DNA of 64,000 bases from a virus: positions 163,575 to 227,574 of IMG/VR virus record IMGVR_UViG_3300022698_000267, one strand, 5' to 3'. The notes under the pieces are model-generated. The model saw only the letters and a list, made by a program, of their open reading frames with translations. It searched no databases and was not told where the DNA came from. This document shows positions 60,681 through 64,000 of this stretch, piece after piece. The position numbers and the translations under genes were made by a program. Position 1 is the first letter of the stretch. The number at the start of each line of letters is the position of its first letter.

Positions 60681-60833
60681 ATGGCGACAGCATGTGATTT
60701 CACATGGGATTTTTTAATCAAGGAACTTAAACCAATCTTTGGGAATAGAAAAAATTGGAAAAGGTTCTATGCTGTAGCTTCACGATTACATTGGAAAGCA
60801 TACACCTCCACTCTTTTTCTAACCAAAATATAA
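60681..60833 (+). CDS. Hypothetical microprotein
   Basis: 50 residues from the ATG at 60681, preceded by AGGAGGGGG, a very strong site. Basic and aromatic (FGNRKNWKRFYAVASRLHWK). Not recognised. Confidence 0.5.
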   Translation: MATACDFTWDFLIKELKPIFGNRKNWKRFYAVASRLHWKAYTSTLFLTKI

Positions 60834-60852
60834 AATAATAGAGGATTTTACT

Positions 60853-61161
60853 ATGGCTGGTATTATCTGTGACGTTTGTGGTAAAGATGACCTTGACACA
60901 TTCGTTTGTTCCTGTTCTTTGGGAGCAGCAAGTTTTGCATACTGTGGAGTCTGTTCTGCTATGGGAGCTGAACCACGTGCTGTAGTAGAAGGCACTGTTG
61001 GAATAGCGGGAGGTTTAGAGCATATACATGAGAATTGTCAATTAACCTATTACGATCAATCATCTGATTCTTATATCGATATGAGAGAAGGACCCCAAAA
61101 CATTAAATTAAAGGACGGTACGGAGGTTAAAACCAGATCAGAAGTAATAAAACTCATATAG
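60853..61161 (+). CDS. Cys-rich small protein
   Basis: 102 residues, AGAGG site. N-terminal CDVCGKDD...CSCSL...CGVC suggests a zinc-binding domain; the remainder is beta-rich (QNIKLKDGTEVKTRSEV). Unknown function. Confidence 0.45.
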   Translation: MAGIICDVCGKDDLDTFVCSCSLGAASFAYCGVCSAMGAEPRAVVEGTVGIAGGLEHIHENCQLTYYDQSSDSYIDMREGPQNIKLKDGTEVKTRSEVIKLI

Positions 61162-61173
61162 AAGGATGATAAA

Positions 61174-61392
61174 ATGTCACATGGAGCTAGATTTCATAAA
61201 TGCACTTGTCCAAGGTGTGGAGAAGAACACAAAAGCAGAATTCATTGGACCTCCAAAAACAAACCCAGAATTTATTGCAAAAGTTGTAAAGGAATTGTGG
61301 AAAGAGCAGGAAGTTCTATGGGACCTTCCAATTATATTACACATGGAAGGATGATTCATTCAGGAAATAGAACAGTATTGGATTCAAAATGA
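61174..61392 (+). CDS. Zinc-ribbon microprotein
   Basis: 72 residues from the ATG at 61174 (AGAAGGATG upstream). CTCPRCGEEH and YCKSCKG are the two knuckles of a zinc ribbon; the rest is basic. Its stop overlaps the next ATG (ATGA). Translation coupling with the GGQ protein suggests joint function. Confidence 0.5.
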   Translation: MSHGARFHKCTCPRCGEEHKSRIHWTSKNKPRIYCKSCKGIVERAGSSMGPSNYITHGRMIHSGNRTVLDSK

Positions 61393-61727
61393 GAAAGAAA
61401 CCACTTCTAACATTGACAAAGAAAGATTTTCGAATAGACACTTTTACTTCTGGTGGAAAAGGTGGACAACACCAAAATAAAGTGGCTACTGGAGTTCGAA
61501 TTACTCATATTGAATCTGGGATTTCAGCAGAAGCAAGGGATACCAGGAGCCAAAAACGAAATAAAGATAATGCTTTTCGCCGTCTTGTGAATAAACCTGA
61601 ATTTAAGAATTGGTTAAAAGTTGAAAGTATTCACAAGACGGAATTGGAAAAAAAGGTTGATGAACTGATGTCTCCTGAGAATCTTCTAATTGAAGTTCAA
61701 AAAGGAAACGATTGGGTCTCATTGTAA
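61389..61727 (+). CDS. RF-1 domain (GGQ) peptidyl-tRNA hydrolase-like protein, PrfH/ArfB-like
   Basis: 112 residues. TSGGKGGQHQNKVATGVRIT carries the GGQ (residues 25-27) with the conserved downstream Asn-Lys, and ARDTRSQKRNKDNAF is the typical RxQ helix. Only the catalytic domain is present, without the codon-recognition domains of RF1/2 and without the basic tail of ArfB. It would release nascent chains from stalled or damaged ribosomes. In bacteria the related PrfH is encoded with RtcB2 to repair colicin E3-type damage; this phage also encodes RtcB. Adjacent zinc-ribbon protein overlaps its start. Confidence 0.82.
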   Translation: MRKKPLLTLTKKDFRIDTFTSGGKGGQHQNKVATGVRITHIESGISAEARDTRSQKRNKDNAFRRLVNKPEFKNWLKVESIHKTELEKKVDELMSPENLLIEVQKGNDWVSL

Positions 61728-61734
61728 GTGCTTA

Positions 61735-61836
61735 ACTTTCACGTCTGTACATCTTTCTGCCAACGTAGAAGGTGTTACAGGCGTTTCTGTGTATGAAGGT
61801 ATATTCCTGTATTGGGAATATGAATTATAGATTACA
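61735..61836 (+). ncRNA. Structured intergenic element, copy B
   Basis: TCTGTACATCTTTCT (about 61744-61758) pairs with AGAAGGTGTTACAGG (61767-61781) with a small internal loop, then GCGTTTCTGTGTATGAAGGTAT matches copy A (50950-51050). A second hairpin ATATTCC/GGAATAT follows (61801-61821). It lies 3' of the GGQ gene and 5' of a promoter-like motif, as does copy A relative to its neighbours. Confidence 0.5.
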
Positions 61837-61896
61837 AAGAATATTTGACACTAGAGTGAACATGAAAATCTCAAAAATTTTATTCGAAGGATGAAT

Positions 61897-61910
61897 ATAC
61901 TAATATACTA
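61897..61910 (+). promoter_or_regulatory. Two overlapping ATACTA motifs
   Basis: ATACTAATATACTA then ATATTAT, 30 bases before the pncB ATG at 61940. Confidence 0.5.
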
Positions 61911-61939
61911 ATATTATTTAAACTTTTCTGGAGATTTTT

Positions 61940-63115
61940 ATGAAATCCTTTATTAAAAGCAAATTAGACAACGATGCCTACATTTTTACCATGGCACAAG
62001 CTATCCTCCATAATTATCCAAATGTGGAAGTTGAATATGAATATGTTTGTCGTAACTTCGATGAGACTTTTGGAAAATATGAAATAGATCCTCATAAACT
62101 TAGGAAACTCATTATTCCACAATTGGATCATTTAGCAGGATTATCAATGTCTTCATCCCAAAAAAGTTGGATGAATAATATTAGATATTACAAACCAGAC
62201 TTTGTGCAATTCGTTTACGATTTGAAATTAAAGCCACAATTGTATATTACCTGCGTTGTTTGGGATGATCAATTAAAGATTAATATCAAAGGTCCATGGA
62301 TACAAACTATTTGGTTTGAAGTTCCTGTTTTGGCTATAATTAGTGAGAGTTATACTAGATTAATACATGAACGTGGGAATACAGAGGCTCTCTATAAAAA
62401 TTTGGAAGATAAAATAAATTTGTATCGTGGAAAGTATAGTCATTTTTTCTTTGGTGACATGGGTACCAGAAGAAGAGATAGTTTCGAATTTCAACATCAT
62501 GTTTGTAAAAGACTGAAAGGGATTCGAACTTTCACTGGAACTTCTAATATGCATATAGCTCATGCTTTAAGACTTAAAGCTCTTGGAACAATTGCACACC
62601 AATGGTTTCAAGCTCATCAACAACTTGCTCCATTAAAAGATAGCCAAAAAGTAGCTTTAGAAATTTGGGCTCAAGAATTTCGTGGAGATCTTGGAATAGC
62701 ATTGTCAGATACTTTAGGATTCGATCAATTCCTAATTGATTTTGATATGTACTTCGCAAAATTATTCGATGGGTGTCGACATGATTCAGGTGATCCATAT
62801 GAATGGACCGAGAAACTTATTCAACACTATCAACAATTAGGAATTGATCCTAGAACTAAAAAAGCAATTTACAGCGATGGATTAAATTTTGAAGAGGCCA
62901 ATAAGATATACGAAGCTTTTCGAGGATCAATTCAAACTTCATTTGGAATAGGAACCTGGTTAACCAACGATGGCATCATTACACCTTTACAAATTGTCAT
63001 TAAAATGATTAGATGTGCTGGTGGTCCGGTTGCTAAGATATCAGATAATCCCATTAAGAAGATTTGTGTTGATGAAAATTACTATAAATATCTTTGCAAT
63101 ACCTTTGTCAAATAG
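61940..63115 (+). CDS. pncB: Nicotinate phosphoribosyltransferase
   Basis: 391 residues, close to the 400 of E. coli PncB. KSKLDNDAYIFTMAQAI, VPVLAIISE, FGDMGTRRRDSFE, FTGTSNMHIAHAL, DGCRHDSGDPYEW and TSFGIGTWLTND are family hallmarks. The catalytic His that is phosphorylated is expected in the FQHHV region. It makes nicotinate mononucleotide from nicotinate and PRPP, the first step of the Preiss-Handler NAD+ route, using PRPP from the Prs at 54029. Confidence 0.93.
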   Translation: MKSFIKSKLDNDAYIFTMAQAILHNYPNVEVEYEYVCRNFDETFGKYEIDPHKLRKLIIPQLDHLAGLSMSSSQKSWMNNIRYYKPDFVQFVYDLKLKPQLYITCVVWDDQLKINIKGPWIQTIWFEVPVLAIISESYTRLIHERGNTEALYKNLEDKINLYRGKYSHFFFGDMGTRRRDSFEFQHHVCKRLKGIRTFTGTSNMHIAHALRLKALGTIAHQWFQAHQQLAPLKDSQKVALEIWAQEFRGDLGIALSDTLGFDQFLIDFDMYFAKLFDGCRHDSGDPYEWTEKLIQHYQQLGIDPRTKKAIYSDGLNFEEANKIYEAFRGSIQTSFGIGTWLTNDGIITPLQIVIKMIRCAGGPVAKISDNPIKKICVDENYYKYLCNTFVK

Positions 63116-63124
63116 GAGAAAATA

Positions 63125-63598
63125 ATGAATCATCTTCAAACTTATTGTGGAGCATACTTACGGTTAGATTTGAATGTTCGAGAAATTTCAGTAGAAGATT
63201 ATCGATATTGTCCAGAACATTCGAAACATAAGATTCTTGACACCATGATGTTATTTTGTCCCTTCTGTGCAAAAAAATTGGAAATAAAATATAAAAGAAA
63301 ATTGGAACTTCCAAAGTACTGGCAATTAAAACCAAAGAATTTTCCATCCGATGAATGGGAACAATTAGTCACAGTTCTTACGAAAGAAAACAGAATTATT
63401 TTAATCAGTGAACATGATCTTTTTAACAAAGAATTCTCTGATGATAAAGAGATTTGTAAAGAAATAGATTCCAAATCTATAGAAGTAGCGAAATTTAACT
63501 TTCGAAATATTTATATGAATATTATGGAAGCTTTAGATACTTGTGGAGCAGTAGAAACCTTTTCTCTTCGGTTCGGAATCATACAATACTGGAATTAA
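63125..63598 (+). CDS. Hypothetical Cys-containing protein
   Basis: 157 residues, AGGAG site. CPEHSKHK and CPFCAKKL suggest a zinc ribbon in the first half; the rest is mixed helix and strand. It follows pncB by 9 bases. Unknown. Confidence 0.45.
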   Translation: MNHLQTYCGAYLRLDLNVREISVEDYRYCPEHSKHKILDTMMLFCPFCAKKLEIKYKRKLELPKYWQLKPKNFPSDEWEQLVTVLTKENRIILISEHDLFNKEFSDDKEICKEIDSKSIEVAKFNFRNIYMNIMEALDTCGAVETFSLRFGIIQYWN

Positions 63599-63615
63599 AA
63601 GAATAGGATTTTAAA

Positions 63616-63624
63616 ATACTAAAT
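63616..63624 (+). promoter_or_regulatory. ATACTAAAT promoter-like motif
   Basis: TTTTAAAATACTAAATAG, 39 bases before the ATG of the SbcC/Rad50-like gene. Confidence 0.5.
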
Positions 63625-63662
63625 AGAAATGGACCATTTTATCTATTTTTAATAGGATTACT

Positions 63663-64000
63663 ATGATTAAAGAAATTGAAATTAAAAATTTTCAGTCACA
63701 TGTATATTCAAAAATTCAATTACATCCTGGAGTCAACGTTATTACTGGATCTACAGATTCTGGTAAATCTTCTGTAATACGTGCGTCTAAATGGCTTATT
63801 CAAAATAGACTAAAGAAAGGTATAAAATTATACAGATCTCATCTTGCAGGGAAATCTGAACCAATGAGTGTTACTATGACTTTTTCAGATGGCACAAAAA
63901 TAGAAAGACACTCATCTACAGCTATGAATGCTTATATCATACATCCACATGAACCTCTAAAAGCTATTCGAAGTGAAGTTCCACAAGAGGTTTTCACAGC
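63663..64000 (+). CDS. SbcC/Rad50/SMC-like ATPase, N-terminal fragment
   Basis: The frame begins at ATG 63663 (AGGAT site) and runs off the right edge; about 112 residues are visible. IKEIEIKNFQSHVYSKIQL and the Walker A GSTDSGKSSVIRA are the start of the Rad50/SbcC (T4 gp46) ATPase head. With a nuclease subunit it would process DNA ends for recombination. The partner (gp47/SbcD-like) is not in the window. Confidence 0.75.
   Translation, partial: MIKEIEIKNFQSHVYSKIQLHPGVNVITGSTDSGKSSVIRASKWLIQNRLKKGIKLYRSHLAGKSEPMSVTMTFSDGTKIERHSSTAMNAYIIHPHEPLKAIRSEVPQEVFT

Noticed and set aside
61166-61354. 62-residue frame overlapping the zinc-ribbon gene
   Set aside because: It is a shadow of the 61174 gene, which has the CxxC knuckles and a better ribosome site.

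Overview
The window is AT-rich, almost wall-to-wall coding DNA, with short gene-to-gene spacing, many ATGA-type overlaps, strong GGAGG ribosome sites and frequent TTG/GTG starts. It encodes its own replisome (DnaB-type helicase, zinc/Toprim primase, sliding clamp, clamp loader, family A polymerase, gp32-like SSB, RecA/UvsX, UvsW-like helicase, NAD+-dependent ligase, both gyrase subunits, 5'-3' exonuclease, start of an SbcC/Rad50-like gene) but no ribosomal proteins or rRNA. This is best read as part of the genome of a large ('jumbo') tailed dsDNA bacteriophage of unknown host. The proteobacterial-type insertion in GyrB hints at a Gram-negative ancestry of that gene, nothing more.

Layout. 1-1926 (minus): glycan-type genes (two SAM methyltransferases, one glycosyltransferase). 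2142-3402 (plus): an ADP-ribosyltransferase-like protein and two small Cys-rich proteins. 3493-9699 (minus): small genes, gyrA, a poly-serine/beta-propeller protein and an HD hydrolase. 9789-14266 (plus): a methyltransferase-glycosyltransferase fusion, small hypotheticals, a tRNA-like gene with a greatly enlarged anticodon arm, and zinc-ribbon proteins. 14246-15474 (minus): a small protein and the FEN-type exonuclease. 15601-25933 (plus): gyrB, then a block that looks like virion or assembly genes and contains two tandem amidoligase-like proteins. 25928-26953 is minus. From 27051 to the right edge everything is plus: probable structural genes, then replication (31019-34960), the 7-deazaguanine pathway with an embedded inositol-phosphate synthase (34953-41609), replication/recombination with an embedded metacaspase (42011-53633), and a nucleotide, NAD+ and RNA-repair block (54029-63115).

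How the genes work together. FolE2, QueD, QueE and QueC make preQ0 from GTP, and a DpdA-like transglycosylase would insert it into phage DNA. The primase, helicase, clamp, UDG-polymerase fusion, SSB, recombinase and ligase copy and repair that DNA. PRPP synthetase and nicotinate phosphoribosyltransferase could feed NAD+ synthesis, and NAD+ is used by the ligase, the inositol-1-phosphate synthase and possibly the ADP-ribosyltransferase. RtcB plus a GGQ release-factor-like protein resembles the RtcB2-PrfH pair and suggests RNA repair and ribosome rescue as counter-defence.

Two non-coding patterns recur: an ATACTAAA/ATACTATA motif, mostly about 20-70 bases upstream of start codons and a candidate phage promoter element, and a structured intergenic element present at 50950 and 61735 (possible third relative at 3403-3492). 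There is no gene-free gap above 300 bases. I saw no CRISPR array, insertion sequence, integrase or attachment site.
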